Part shown: in pieces, positions 21,801-26,567 of the stretch
Numbering within the stretch: the first letter of the stretch is position 1
How the letters are laid out: each line of letters begins with the position of its first letter
NCBI GenBank assembly: GCA_902800395.1
Contig: CADCEC010000006.1
Span: 1 to 64,000 of the forward strand
Direction: 5' to 3'
DNA from: an uncultured Bacteroidota bacterium
GTDB lineage: Bacteria; Bacteroidota; Bacteroidia; Bacteroidales; P3
Length of the DNA stretch: 64,000 nt
Translations under genes and position numbers: made by a program
The notes under the pieces: model-generated
The model's database searches: none
Told to the model about the DNA's origin: nothing
Seen by the model: only the letters and a program-made list of their open reading frames with translations

Positions 21801-22658
21801 ACCACCGGAGGCCTCTATGTCGACTCCCTCTTCACCGTCGACCACTGCGACAGCCTCGTCCACCTCGACCTCACGGGTCTGGCGGCCCCCTCGCTCTCCA
21901 TCTCTTTCGAGCATGACTGCGAGACGCTCCTCTACCACGTCGTGGCTACCGCCGACGTGCCATATCTCGAGTGGACCCTTGCCGGCTTCGACTGGGATCC
22001 CCTCTGGGGCGGCCCCCACGGCACCGAGCTGTGGCTCAACCCCGACAGTGCCACGCTCCTCATCCTCTATGGCGACTACTACCCCGAACCCACCTGCCCC
22101 AGCACCGCTGAAGTCAGCCTCCGCCACCTCGTGAAGCCCGAGGCCGCCATCCATGTGTCGTCACTCCTCGTCACCCCGGAGAACCCGACCGCCACCCTCA
22201 CCGCCTCCGAGAGCCGCTGGGCCGACAACTTCGTCTGGTACATTGACGGTGAGCACTACTCCGACGGCGTCAGCACCGAATACACACTCCCCTACGATGC
22301 CGACTCCATCCTCGTTACCCTCGTGGCCGACAACGGCCTCTGTGCCGACACCGTCAGCCAGTATGTCCTCATGCGCAACGACAACATGTTCATCCCCAAC
22401 ATCTTTACACCTAGCGAATCCTCCAACAACCGCTTCTATATCGGCATGAAGGGAATCATCGAGTTCGAGATGTACATCTACAACCGCAGTGGCCTGCTGG
22501 TCTACGAAACCCACGACATCAACTCCTCATGGGATGGCACCGACCCCTCCGGAAAACCCTGTCCACAAGGCGCCTACGTCTACCGCATCCGCTACCGCAA
22601 CAACCTCCACCCCAAGGAGTGGCACTCGCGCTATGGCACCGTCACACTGCTCAGATAA
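6882..22658 (+). CDS. Giant modular surface protein with T9SS type B sorting domain
   Basis: An unbroken frame of 5258 residues. In order: signal peptide (about 1-22, ending VSAQ); a CUB-like domain (about 25-135, with CEHDGGFIYDN and NCCDKINVWDG); then 14 modules of about 240 residues (nt 7585-17690), each opening with a motif like PYCEDFD..PEGW, a jelly-roll part containing VVGVMTDP..TFVPVDT and closing YIDNL..SC, then an FN3-like part with SLTGLTPST.Y. Next come a related larger domain (17.7-18.3 kb), a PKD domain (WWDLGNGDTV), an Ig-like domain (YLWSTGEEDSS), about 17 short units built around GCDS/GADS and LPYTW, and a C-terminal gliding-motility-type (type B) sorting domain from NMFIPNIFTP to GTVTLLR. 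The type B tail implies export by T9SS; adhesion or extracellular scaffolding is inferred, not shown. Codon choice changes between about 14.6 and 17.7 kb from C-rich to G-rich and back. Relatives are adhesin-like proteins; no enzyme domain is seen. Confidence 0.9.
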   Translation: MKLIHKYISFFVLMVVSTMVSAQGWTMVNGDTLFISVCEHDGGFIYDNGGPNGNYINNFDGWVVITAPSGVNITLSGDYATENCCDKINVWDGNIATGTHLVEAGGEGSINVVATSGRMTIQFHSDGSVNNSGFSLQWGHQGYTNTCTSGITSFEVTSITATTATLSWTAAASSLILDYGHGPQTVTGSTTTLTGLNPSTLYNVMLYGEGELGSPCCVAQTSFRTGCGLMAAPLVERFDDLTVGVMPPCWDSRTNHDLPEYQPKVTSAQAHSGNKSLLISSGSTSEPNHYAIVIGPKMSTPINTLNLRFSLRSSHYYTHLEVGVCDTVGNQYNYFGFIPIDTIYVSYPNEWNSYTVDLSSYSGNGCRIAFRMTQSMQSYSGSILYLDDLMVEDCGVDSLQVSHRATDALTLHWTLVGNPAVDLTVMGGGSSSVYTNVTSPQTLTGLTPSTPYTLSLTPRCDAAYGAVKTLTISTLDSLRVPATYCQDFDNGWPQEWYKAGIYSDAPTLSSGRLLLRCSGNERSTAVLPRTVDNLSGLTLQFDLSTDQDSGGVIVGVVNYALEPTTFIPLDTLITRQQKTFTISLANYTGSGGYLALQAVEKRGWSCYIYVDNLRLGHCLLSGLTMKSVTGSSITLAWNTTSSDATDGVIIEYGPENFTLGEGTQVTVPSAAITTEGGRCSYTLTGLTLATTYDVAVWHPCGDAVCQPDRITASTLLRDYTVPFCENFDTYGSGGFMTDWTRPSMVSGYPHISYSSNALSGNYILEMYTNSSSEYSTAVLPVLTYGGSISDLVISFHAWREGNPSWLVVGVVTDASDASTFIPIDSVQPVGGSWGHYAVNLASYNGPSGHLALRLASSNGYSYCYLENLLLHTAGIGSQEVYSTSSTGTILSFETVGAVSDVTLRIIADTDTLTYAGISSPYNVSGLQPGTNYRYEIIVTSTSGTAACQPATGFFTTCSSPMQADWCFGFETEYSNYRFRNWSYPYAYGIGRGDRHSGNYGYYLQSYGGQRSVAVTPYIEETDYTGLHLRFWLKGNNNSGRSRTLVGLLSDPRDTIGFVPLDTITDSDNQWRRYDLDLSGHEIHGHHVAFIGYVDTSNCAGCGAYTDIDDLRLSRGGLDAVAISAGATTVEVEWTIWGSVDSVALFLIQGNDTVADTTVTSAVGLWQVAGLTRNSTYTLRLYTLTISAGEGCTTEEYTVSTLDHDVGDGYCEDASGNWDPMPWGWSYLQENGSTPYQYSEYYDGNYHYSIRLRSQNPADAYTMAISPRATEPLSNLVLSFGAWESSSDDRLPAILVVGVIENPTDASTFIALDTVRPSNYLDHYTVDLSTYTGTSRYFAFKAMSLEGRDIYTYLTDVSLSHCRPAHLHATEITPQGFTLHWQMMGTGDSLRIVVDDLFDTIVDATPGQCRIERSDWTSSSLQVRVVATCQQMSLECQWQTVHVELPSSPLRIPSCLTLDDVNTTRERSSNNMPYGWTRPYGNDYPRRSSSYRYGSTGNSLEFYAENYSYNRSSMVVSPYIDDNISSAWLEFYIRNGYSRSYFLVGTMTDPIDTATFVAHDTLRQYNDLTYVSLSLASYGGHYLAFRYQADPTNNSGYGYIDNLSLTSCPMPTAWISQPQDTTLGISWDTPTPVWIEYKQGSDFLPGTGTRVLATESPTTIGGLLTATPYTFHVWPQCEAGEEFSCNYRTLEYTTLYPPVAPPYCVNFENYDYYNNYPAEWDRWNPSYTNCYVYTSTGHEDSKSLRLSTYTTGGITYRPVAILPRILPSSLCTDSLYVNFWYKRDWSNSTLAVGIVTDLMDTNTFVPYDTLDATNEWQHHTTALSTAVLHTGRIAVKELTGAAYIDNLCIETCIAAEVAVTDLTEHSATVTWTGHGASALICEYGPQGFAQGTGASVEMTSSPYTITGLDASTTYDFIFRTQCQCPEENGMGVVYYVGGGSGGGYIWGSHSGFDPIEVVTHADPVLTPYCEDFDESSSRPNGWLFRSGSIPGYPKLSDDPACSSPYALDLYTTTGYSNHAILPPVPNPSQLVLSFSAYCPNDEATYTSSYYNILTIGVMTDPNHPETFTSVQTVRLTSKNKWQQVYVDLSSYEGTGQYIAFRFVPYSYSYHYYIDNVYLGSCVVNSSSVATTASSVEVTYTTLGNATGVIVEKEDGAQYIATSSPFTVPGLNGNEYHRLTLRAFSTQDTQLDCHLVPLVVNHVMTLPYCEDFDGVVENYPEGWSAKQIYSSSSSNGVIGGAMQFYMSSSTPDVYLLPPLAAGDTLGGLWVQLTYNANNQYTYNTTSLELGYMTDTNAVSSFVPLTSISNTSVEEFHRVQLPNSSATRLAIRAVSTSGSYTFDIDDLVISRTPLPTATEFSLLLLNSTNVVLTWNTDTLAAHYSYQLSEITGASVSSGTTDSCKLALTGLTPSTSYDLYLTAPDGTAACQSIRITTPTPVSIPYCEDFEQCEVNHIPEGWRRIGSGTYPRIYNDHTHDLDFCGDGLQVFILPEPDIPSLHNLTFSAFYNFFGDRNRMEVGVMEDPTDFSTFIPVDTVVCGTSTSFRHTTSFANYTGTGRYIALHYLCYYNAIHMDNVVLDTLPEVTVRAISSSQVILIGAKGLYVELCAIGQTQGMGRVFRATGDTLIIDGLTPGATYDFYHRADSLGYTCAPAVSVTMPMRLLLPHCEEFDTYGSGCDKRPTAWTFSHTSCDCYTTSSNNWSLRFYSSWSDSSSFYASMPDVAIEDIADLSLQMRYRFQDNIFDVEIGLVESPGQWESFVPIDTLRGERTERWYTQKVNMGRGHLAGTLPGRFVAIRMKGHPQQYNTLYIDYIRLQGCPMPKFSLAGYNMISCQQDVDTPVDYWIHLASDGLDSLLHVTETPFFITGLRSQTEYTLSAQCDAYSYSCIPPDTVTTGIFITLPLCEEFSAYGSTSESYPEGWGRMIDCNNDEIHTVDYYGDSALMMYSSYYDDCPMVAVLPDVDVESLHEVSGQICYRWRNCSSEAVVGVMSDPNDMSSFDSLQVLRGGTDIWYTDELDFSSYTGEGRYVAIRMKGERYCTNYLYIGHLYLRPIPLVKLELEEATTITCRQYAVAPDYWLHYTVYPYSDTTRVHVTAASYALENLLPDTTYRLLTTPTEDTTGCWEWKEISTSHKVTLPYCDDFSAYASGTVPRGWTRHTENTGNYPRVYNYRWSDDSYLEYSGSGEQMMVTPDMGEVRGVAMRLSMRVNDTNTRLIVGVLTDAADEHTFVEVDTLRVTRTSEWITVYTSLQPYTGGGHYIGFKRTGSSNYVYIDNLVVDSCDTRATVTLNRSNVVVIDGESGGGFYVEYGPQGFAQGTGTFVRVEQTPYEMELNYSSTYDFYVKCDSGATCNEPYRVTTLASPQALPLCIDFEGMTSVPEDWPLEYSSSYSREVSVVTTESHSGSRSLTMYKYSNYQNTLTLGGLAVDSLSGVTMSFWMKGESGNRGTLTVGVMSDPWDARTFVPVRTFSVFDGSWHRERADFADVPASHHFIAFRIGEPSGSTRVWLDDIYLSECGTHSLEVKQIESESAVLTWRQTGNPTLSVEVVPMGGTTWTVPGVTTSPCVIEGLEALTSYTVIFSAVCDNGNGYCTNDYRDTVHFFTPAGGTGCIDPTNLTAEYTTCTYGTYGNPYGAVGAIDSGAASGASRHTVHYDANERDPRTGGQLRTVAPGAPASVRLGNWTTGGASDPQAEAITYALVPDTMSFDLLILKYAAVMQDPMHGASDQPRFRLELLDSTMNLIDPQCGTADFVANQNLGWNIYGEDILWKDWTTVGIDVSAYAGQTIYVRLTTYDCNEGSHYGYAYFTLNCLQKTMVSERCGEVDSNRFSAPSGFAYSWYTNENPMVFSHEQSIVVPTNNDITYYCNCAFVDKENCYFTLSAFAGTRYPLAQMEYVQIVKDCKIHVDFKNTSTISSDGVTPIGTGEPCETAWWDLGNGDTVTTYNAQGVYDAPGTYTVTLVSGIAGDACLDTAVYTINLTMNAIQPVITGTKTACEGDSIAMTVEHALSYLWSTGEEDSSIVVPVGEMTNWSCMVTDSNGCPDTLYHSATVYPVYDVTQDTAVYEGDFPYTWHDSTFTSVPNDSVGGTFLRHYLSIHGCDSAVHYQLSALFDVEVTFDSTVCESALPFTWNDSVFTGAGSKHLVLPTWYGGDSTITMRLTVEPTTYDTLTQIIVENQLPYTFLDTSFTSVPADSAGRAIASATFRLTNAGGCDSILTFFLQVYENVGTMLYDTVCETELPLLWNGLIFNEAGTKFDTLTASTGADSILTMVLTVIPTTYGSLTQTIVENQLPYTFLDTSFTSVPTDSVGGTVATATFRLTNAAGCDSILSYTLIVYENVGALLYDTVCESELPYTWGGRTFNAAGIQFDTLQTVDGADSILTMQLTVIPTTYASYTEAIVENSLPHTFLDTTFTTVPVDSVGGTASSASATATFRLTNAAGCDSILSYTLVVHLNVDTTLYDTICEHVLPYTWNDSIFSAAGSNVTTILNHFGADSTITMHLAVIPTTYGTYHDTIVENQLPYTFYHRTFATVIGDSVADTLHILNAAGCDSILSYSLFVHRNVDTTLFDTVCEGALPYTWNGHTFTAVPGDSTPGLLIAYDTLLNQHGADSVIILQLTVIPTTYGTYSESIVENSLPHTFLDTTFTDSVINFQFSILNSKGCDSILSYTLVVHRNVDTTLYDTVCESTIPYTWNGHTFAIAVDTSTVDTFTDRFGADSTVTMHLTVIPTTYGTYRDTIVENQLPYTFYHRTFAAIIGDSVTDTLHILNVAGCDSILSYSLFVHRNVFVTLYDTVCDNQLPLQWNHGTFATVPADFVGGVFTQFDTLPAHTGADSILTMVLTVHPTYLVTDTVGRCQQDFPYTWRDTTFTTAPTGSASGLFQRHHLSIHGCDSTHRLLLTVYYAAATIDTVIACEPYLWIDGIVHQHHDSATFLLHTVHGCDSLVTLDLQMRSPTETFLVDTFCLGSTYLFGSYELTTGGLYVDSLFTVDHCDSLVHLDLTGLAAPSLSISFEHDCETLLYHVVATADVPYLEWTLAGFDWDPLWGGPHGTELWLNPDSATLLILYGDYYPEPTCPSTAEVSLRHLVKPEAAIHVSSLLVTPENPTATLTASESRWADNFVWYIDGEHYSDGVSTEYTLPYDADSILVTLVADNGLCADTVSQYVLMRNDNMFIPNIFTPSESSNNRFYIGMKGIIEFEMYIYNRSGLLVYETHDINSSWDGTDPSGKPCPQGAYVYRIRYRNNLHPKEWHSRYGTVTLLR
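19036..21880 (+). repeat. Tandem GCDS/GADS-type protein repeats in the giant gene
   Basis: About 17 half-units alternate between one ending GCDSILSY.L.V and one ending GADS..TM.LTVIPTTY. Some pairs are near-identical in DNA, for example the stretch from about 20395 to 20560 with that from about 21055 to 21225, an offset of 660 bases. Copy number is likely to vary between strains by recombination. Confidence 0.85.
20821..20848 (+). repeat. In-frame 7-bp tandem repeat in the giant gene
   Basis: Four heptamers (TTATCAA, TTTTCAA, TTCTCAA twice) replace the usual residues before KGCDSILSY in one GCDS unit. The AT-rich insert stands out in an otherwise GC-rich coding context. Confidence 0.85.
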
Positions 22659-22715
22659 CTTCGCCCATTTCGACGGCGAAAAGAAATTTCACTGTTAATG
22701 TTTATTAACATTCTC

Positions 22716-22743
22716 ACCGCGGTTCCAACACCGCGGTTTTTTT
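22716..22743 (+). terminator. Terminator after the giant gene
   Basis: ACCGCGG (22716-22722) pairs with CCGCGGT (22731-22737) and is followed by a run of T to 22743. A second inverted repeat, TGTTAAT / ATTAACA, lies just upstream at about 22693-22710. Confidence 0.85.
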
Positions 22744-22760
22744 CGATACGACAACTGGGA

Positions 22761-23801
22761 CTACTCAATAGTCAGCCTCATCAGCGCATCGCGAATCTCG
22801 TTGTCGGAGACCTCGACATCGATGACGGCGGCCCCAAGATCTTGCAGCAGAACGCAGCGGATGGCTCCTGATGCGTTCTTCTTGTCCTGCCGCATCAAAG
22901 GAAGCATCGATTCAATCTCCTTGAGATTGAAAGTTAAGAGTTGATAGTTAATAGATAATAGTTGTTTCTTTAGCCACCGCGAGTATGCGTTATATATCTC
23001 CTCCGGGAGCCCCGTCTTCTTCACGGAGAGGTACATGGCGGCCTGCATGCCTATGCCGACGGCGATACCATGGGGCAATCCACGGTAGACCTCGATGGCG
23101 TGGCCGAAGGTATGGCCGAAATTGAGTATTTTTCTGATACTATGGTCATAGGGGTCGGATTTCACCACACAGGCTTTGATTCTCGCCACCTCTTTGATAG
23201 CAGTAAGCGGTAAACGGTTATCGGTAAGCAGTTGCTGAAACAACTCGGGGTTGGTGACGGCGGCGGTCTTCACCATCTCCATCCGGCCATTGAGGAGCTC
23301 CTCCTGCGGAAGAGAGTCTAAAAAGGCTGGATCTATGACCGTTAAAGCCGACGGATAGAAATGGCCAATACTGTTTTTCACCCCGCCGAAGTTAATGGCC
23401 GTCTTGCCACCAATGGCGGCGTCAACCATTGACAACAAGGAGGTTGGCACATTGATATAACGGATACCGCGCTTGTAACCCGCCGCCACATAGCCACCAA
23501 GGTCACACACACAGCCGCCCCCGAGGTTGACAACCACGGCGTTGCGGTCGGCCTCGCCCTCCATAAGGGTCTGCCACACCTGCGCCGCCACCTCCAGGCT
23601 CTTGCACTCCTCTCCCACAGGCACCTCGATGAACTCGGCCTCCTGCAAGGCCTCCACCTGCGAGATAAGCAGTGGCAGACAATGCTGGAAGGTGTTCTCG
23701 TCCAACAGAATGGTGTATTTCGCATCCCGCCATTCCTCTTTGGCCAACTCTCGCCCCAGGGCCTGCAGGCCACCATACAGTATCTTCGATTTCATAGTCA
23801 T
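22761..23801 (-). CDS. aroB: 3-dehydroquinate synthase
   Basis: AroB converts DAHP to 3-dehydroquinate, the second step of the shikimate pathway. The 346-residue protein has the NAD-binding and metal-site motifs: GGGCVCDLGGYVAAGYKRG, YINVPTSLLSMVDAAIGGKT, the KNSIGHFYPSAL segment, LNGRMEMVKTAAV, and the metal ligands in FGHTFGHAIE and LPHGIAVGIGM. Two inserts made of 7-bp repeats are visible: one between WLKKQ and KEIESML (22923-22964) and one after FQQLL (23201-23235). Both lie between conserved helices. The start at 23801 (MTMKSK) is in an inverted repeat shared with the divergent gene; the second ATG at 23795 is possible. The stop is 102 bases from the giant gene, in convergent arrangement. 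Confidence 0.96.
   Translation of the reverse strand: MTMKSKILYGGLQALGRELAKEEWRDAKYTILLDENTFQHCLPLLISQVEALQEAEFIEVPVGEECKSLEVAAQVWQTLMEGEADRNAVVVNLGGGCVCDLGGYVAAGYKRGIRYINVPTSLLSMVDAAIGGKTAINFGGVKNSIGHFYPSALTVIDPAFLDSLPQEELLNGRMEMVKTAAVTNPELFQQLLTDNRLPLTAIKEVARIKACVVKSDPYDHSIRKILNFGHTFGHAIEVYRGLPHGIAVGIGMQAAMYLSVKKTGLPEEIYNAYSRWLKKQLLSINYQLLTFNLKEIESMLPLMRQDKKNASGAIRCVLLQDLGAAVIDVEVSDNEIRDALMRLTIE
22923..22964 (-). repeat. In-frame 7-bp tandem repeat inside aroB (first)
   Basis: Six related heptamers (coding strand AACTATT-like to AATCTC) span exactly 42 bases, the same size and copy number as the repeats in pyrK and purB. They encode an Ile/Asn/Tyr/Gln/Leu-rich stretch. Confidence 0.8.
23201..23235 (-). 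repeat. In-frame 7-bp tandem repeat inside aroB (second)
   Basis: Five heptamers read on the + strand as CAGTAAG, CGGTAAA, CGGTTAT, CGGTAAG, CAGTTGC. They encode a short Leu/Thr/Asn/Arg segment of AroB. Confidence 0.75.
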
Positions 23802-23838
23802 GCAATAATGAACGTGCTGATACGTTATTTATTGCATG
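23799..23838. promoter_or_regulatory. Inverted repeat covering both divergent start codons
   Basis: CATGCAATAA (23799-23808) and TTATTGCATG (23829-23838) form a perfect 10-bp inverted repeat with a 20-base spacer. Each arm contains the start codon of one of the divergent genes (aroB on -, U32 on +). Only 34 bases separate the two ATGs, too few for two ordinary leaders, so the arms may belong to overlapping promoters, leaderless transcripts or an operator. Confidence 0.7.
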
Positions 23839-25776
23839 AAATTGGAACTGCTCTCTCCCGCCAAGAACTTGGACTTCGGCCGCGAGGCCATCAATCACGG
23901 CGCCGACGCCCTTTATATCGGCGCGCCCGCCTACGGCGCCCGCGCCGCCGCCACCAACACCCTCGAAGACATCGAGGCGCTGGTGAACTACGCCCATCTC
24001 TATGGTTCCAAGGTCTTTGTAACTGTCAACACGCTGCTCTTCGACCACGAAATCGAACCCGCCGTAAAGCTGATACACCAACTCTACAATATCGGTGTCG
24101 ACGCCCTGCTCATCCAGGACTTGGGACTGCTGGAGTGCGACCTGCCACCCATCGAGCTGCACGCCAGCACCCAGTGCCACAACGCCTCCGTGGAACGCAT
24201 AAAGTTCTTGGAACAAGCAGGTTTCCGTCGCGTGGTGCTGGCCCGCGAGACATCCCTGGAGCAGATGCAGGAGATCCGACAGGCCACCCGTCTCGACCTC
24301 GAGGCCTTCGTCCACGGCGCCCTCTGTGTGAGCTACAGCGGTCAGTGCTACATGAGTCAGTACCTCAACAACCGCAGCGGCAACCGCGGATGCTGCTCAC
24401 AGCCCTGCCGCTCCACCTACGACCTCTACGACGGCGAGGGGCGCCTGCTCCTCAAGGAGAAGCACCTGCTGTCGCTCCGCGATTTCAACGCCAGCCAACA
24501 GCTTGAGAACATGATAGCTGCCGGCATCTCCTCGTTCAAGATAGAAGGGCGCCTGAAAGACCTCAGCTATGTGAAGAACATCACCGCCTACTACCGCCAA
24601 CTGCTTGACAGCATGATGGAAGGGCACGAGAAAGTCTCTTCTGGGAGCTGTACCTATACCTTCACCCCCGACCCTGACCGCACCTTCAACCGCGGATATA
24701 CCGACTACTTCCTCCGCGAGCGTCAGCCTATGGCCAATTTCGCCACCCAGAAGTCGCTCGGCAAGCTTATCGGCAAGGTGACCGCCGTGGGCCGCAACAG
24801 TCTTACTATCAGTGGTACCGAGCCTCTCGCCAACGGCGACGGACTCTGCTACTACGATGCCGACGGCCGCCTGCAGGGCTTCCTCGTCAACGGCGTGCAG
24901 GGACGTGCCGTCACCCCCAACCAGATGCCTGATATCAAGGTAGGTACCACCCTCTGGCGCAACCAGGACCAGCGGTTCGAGAAACTGCTGCAGGGCAAGA
25001 GCGCCGAGCGAAAGATAGGCGTGGAGATGCTTTTCAACGCCACCCCCGACGGCTTCGCGCTGCGGCTCACCGACGAGGAGGGCCTCACCGTGACCCACAG
25101 CGTGGCCGCCGAGCAACAGGAGGCCCGCAATAACTCAAGCAATCAAGCAATCTGGCAATCAGGCAATCTTCTCGACAACCCCATCGTCAAACAACTCAGT
25201 AAGCTGGGCAACACCCCCTTCATGGCCACCGCCATTGTCGACGAGACCCAGGGACGCTATTTCCTGCCCGCCGGCACCCTCAACCAGCTACGCCGTGAGG
25301 CCGTGGAGCAACTCGTCGCGCTGCGCATCGCCCACCACCGTCCCGCCGACAGCCCCCATAGCAACTCAAACAATCAAACAATCCTGCCTGACCGCAAGGG
25401 AACGGCCTTGAGCACCGCTGAAATAAAATCAAATCAAGCGAAAAAGCAATCAAGCATTCTCTCCCCCACTTTTGACTACCGCGCCAACGTCATCAACGAC
25501 AAGGCAGAAGCGTTCTACAGACGTCATGGAGCGAAAGAGATAGAACGCGGACTGGAGCAGACCGAGGACTATGACGGCAAGGCCTTGATGACCACCAAAT
25601 ACTGCCTGCGTTACGAGCTAGGCTGCTGCCTGCAGGGTAAAAACAGCAGCAAACCGCAACTCGACATCAAACCCACCACCTCCCTGCTATTAAGGAACAA
25701 CGACCGCCGCTTCCGCCTCCAGTTCGACTGCCGCAACTGCCAGATGCTCATCTACAAAGAAAATTTCATAATGTAA
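23836..25776 (+). CDS. Peptidase U32 family protein
   Basis: The 646-residue product starts MKLELLSPAKNLDFGREA, typical of the U32/YegQ-RlhA family. It shows GADALYIGAP, HASTQCHNASVE, RVVLARETSLEQMQEI, and the cysteine-rich centre CVSYSGQCYMSQ...GNRGCCSQPCRSTYD. Known members act in tRNA or 23S rRNA hydroxylation or as collagenase-like proteins, and the cysteines probably hold an iron-sulphur cluster. Which activity applies here is unclear. A C-terminal domain (FDYRANVINDKAEAFYRRHGA...ALMTTKYCLRYELGCC) is present, as in the long Bacteroidota version. Three stretches of 8-bp or related repeats (25136-25167, 25367-25383, about 25426-25458) sit in linkers between domains. Confidence 0.9.
   Translation: MKLELLSPAKNLDFGREAINHGADALYIGAPAYGARAAATNTLEDIEALVNYAHLYGSKVFVTVNTLLFDHEIEPAVKLIHQLYNIGVDALLIQDLGLLECDLPPIELHASTQCHNASVERIKFLEQAGFRRVVLARETSLEQMQEIRQATRLDLEAFVHGALCVSYSGQCYMSQYLNNRSGNRGCCSQPCRSTYDLYDGEGRLLLKEKHLLSLRDFNASQQLENMIAAGISSFKIEGRLKDLSYVKNITAYYRQLLDSMMEGHEKVSSGSCTYTFTPDPDRTFNRGYTDYFLRERQPMANFATQKSLGKLIGKVTAVGRNSLTISGTEPLANGDGLCYYDADGRLQGFLVNGVQGRAVTPNQMPDIKVGTTLWRNQDQRFEKLLQGKSAERKIGVEMLFNATPDGFALRLTDEEGLTVTHSVAAEQQEARNNSSNQAIWQSGNLLDNPIVKQLSKLGNTPFMATAIVDETQGRYFLPAGTLNQLRREAVEQLVALRIAHHRPADSPHSNSNNQTILPDRKGTALSTAEIKSNQAKKQSSILSPTFDYRANVINDKAEAFYRRHGAKEIERGLEQTEDYDGKALMTTKYCLRYELGCCLQGKNSSKPQLDIKPTTSLLLRNNDRRFRLQFDCRNCQMLIYKENFIM
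25136..25167 (+). repeat. In-frame CAAGCAAT repeat inside U32 gene
   Basis: Four octamers (CAAGCAAT twice, CTGGCAAT, CAGGCAAT), 32 bases, encode Ser/Asn/Gln/Ala residues. The unit and copy number equal those in metG. Confidence 0.88.
25367..25458 (+). repeat. Degenerate CAAACAAT / AATCAAG repeats in U32 linker
   Basis: Two CAAACAAT octamers (25367-25382) and a later cluster of AATCAA / GCAATCAAGC elements (about 25426-25458) encode a Ser/Asn/Gln/Lys-rich linker. They look like a decayed form of the CAAGCAAT family. Confidence 0.6.
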
Positions 25777-25802
25777 TACTCACGGATAGTTACCACCAAC
25801 TA

Positions 25803-25869
25803 CCTCTGTTCGACCATTGTTTAACCATTTTAATGAAAGAACAATGGGAGAACATTGAAAGAACAGAGG
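25803..25869. other. Nested inverted repeat in a convergent gap
   Basis: CCTCTGTTC (25803-25811) pairs with GAACAGAGG (25861-25869); inside it CCATTGTT (25814-25821) pairs with AACAATGG (25840-25847). It lies between the convergent U32 and MntP-like genes and may serve as a bidirectional terminator, although no long T tract follows. Confidence 0.5.
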
Positions 25870-25903
25870 GCAAAATGACTTAGGATGAGGGGGTTGACGA
25901 TTG

Positions 25904-26482
25904 TCAGAAGATGACCACGCAAAAGGCGGTGACGAAGAGGAGGAGGGAGGAGAGGGCCATCCAGCGGCGAGGGCGCAGGGGCACGTGCTGACGGCCGAAC
26001 ATGATGCCGAGCACAGAGAAAAGGAAGGTCATCACAAAGAGAGGCCAGAGGGCGGCATGGAGGCACTCTCCCAGTATGGCTACAAAGCCGACACCGAAGC
26101 CAAGCAGAAATCCGTTGGTGCCCGTGGCGATGGTGAAGAGGAACACCTGCAGGACACCAGCAATGAGGTCATAGGATGCAGGCTTGGTTCGACGACCCAT
26201 ATAAGGCAGCAACTGCTTGAGGGCGACAAAGATAGACAATCCCAAGAGCACCAATGCATTCTGCTTAGCATAGACTAACGGGTCGCCGTTCTCCATAAAA
26301 CAGAATTTATTGCCCAAAAAGATTCCCAGACAGAACAACGCCACATGCATCACCGCGGTGGCGAAGGAGACGAGCACGCCGGATGACAGCGGTATAGGAC
26401 GGGCGTCGGCACAACGGTGCATAAGCAGGAAAACACTGATTCCAAGTGCCAAAGAGAGTACGATGAAGAAGATGATGTACAT
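25904..26482 (-). CDS. MntP-like multipass membrane protein (putative manganese efflux pump)
   Basis: The 192-residue protein has about six hydrophobic segments: 1-19, 34-56, 75-92, 106-128, 133-158 and 172-192. Length, topology and the presence of two related three-helix halves fit the MntP/YtaF group of manganese exporters. The diagnostic acidic residues of that family are not obvious by eye, so the substrate is a guess; a generic LysE-type or other small transporter would also fit. It is a lone gene on -, followed on that strand by the convergent U32 gene. No metal-responsive leader was recognised upstream. Confidence 0.5.
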   Translation of the reverse strand: MYIIFFIVLSLALGISVFLLMHRCADARPIPLSSGVLVSFATAVMHVALFCLGIFLGNKFCFMENGDPLVYAKQNALVLLGLSIFVALKQLLPYMGRRTKPASYDLIAGVLQVFLFTIATGTNGFLLGFGVGFVAILGECLHAALWPLFVMTFLFSVLGIMFGRQHVPLRPRRWMALSSLLLFVTAFCVVIF

Positions 26483-26567
26483 GATTGTAAAGGTTTTTCG
26501 CTAGATTAAAAAATGATTCAGCGGTGCTCAAAGCCTGCAAGCAGGCAGAACGGTTAATGGTTAACGA

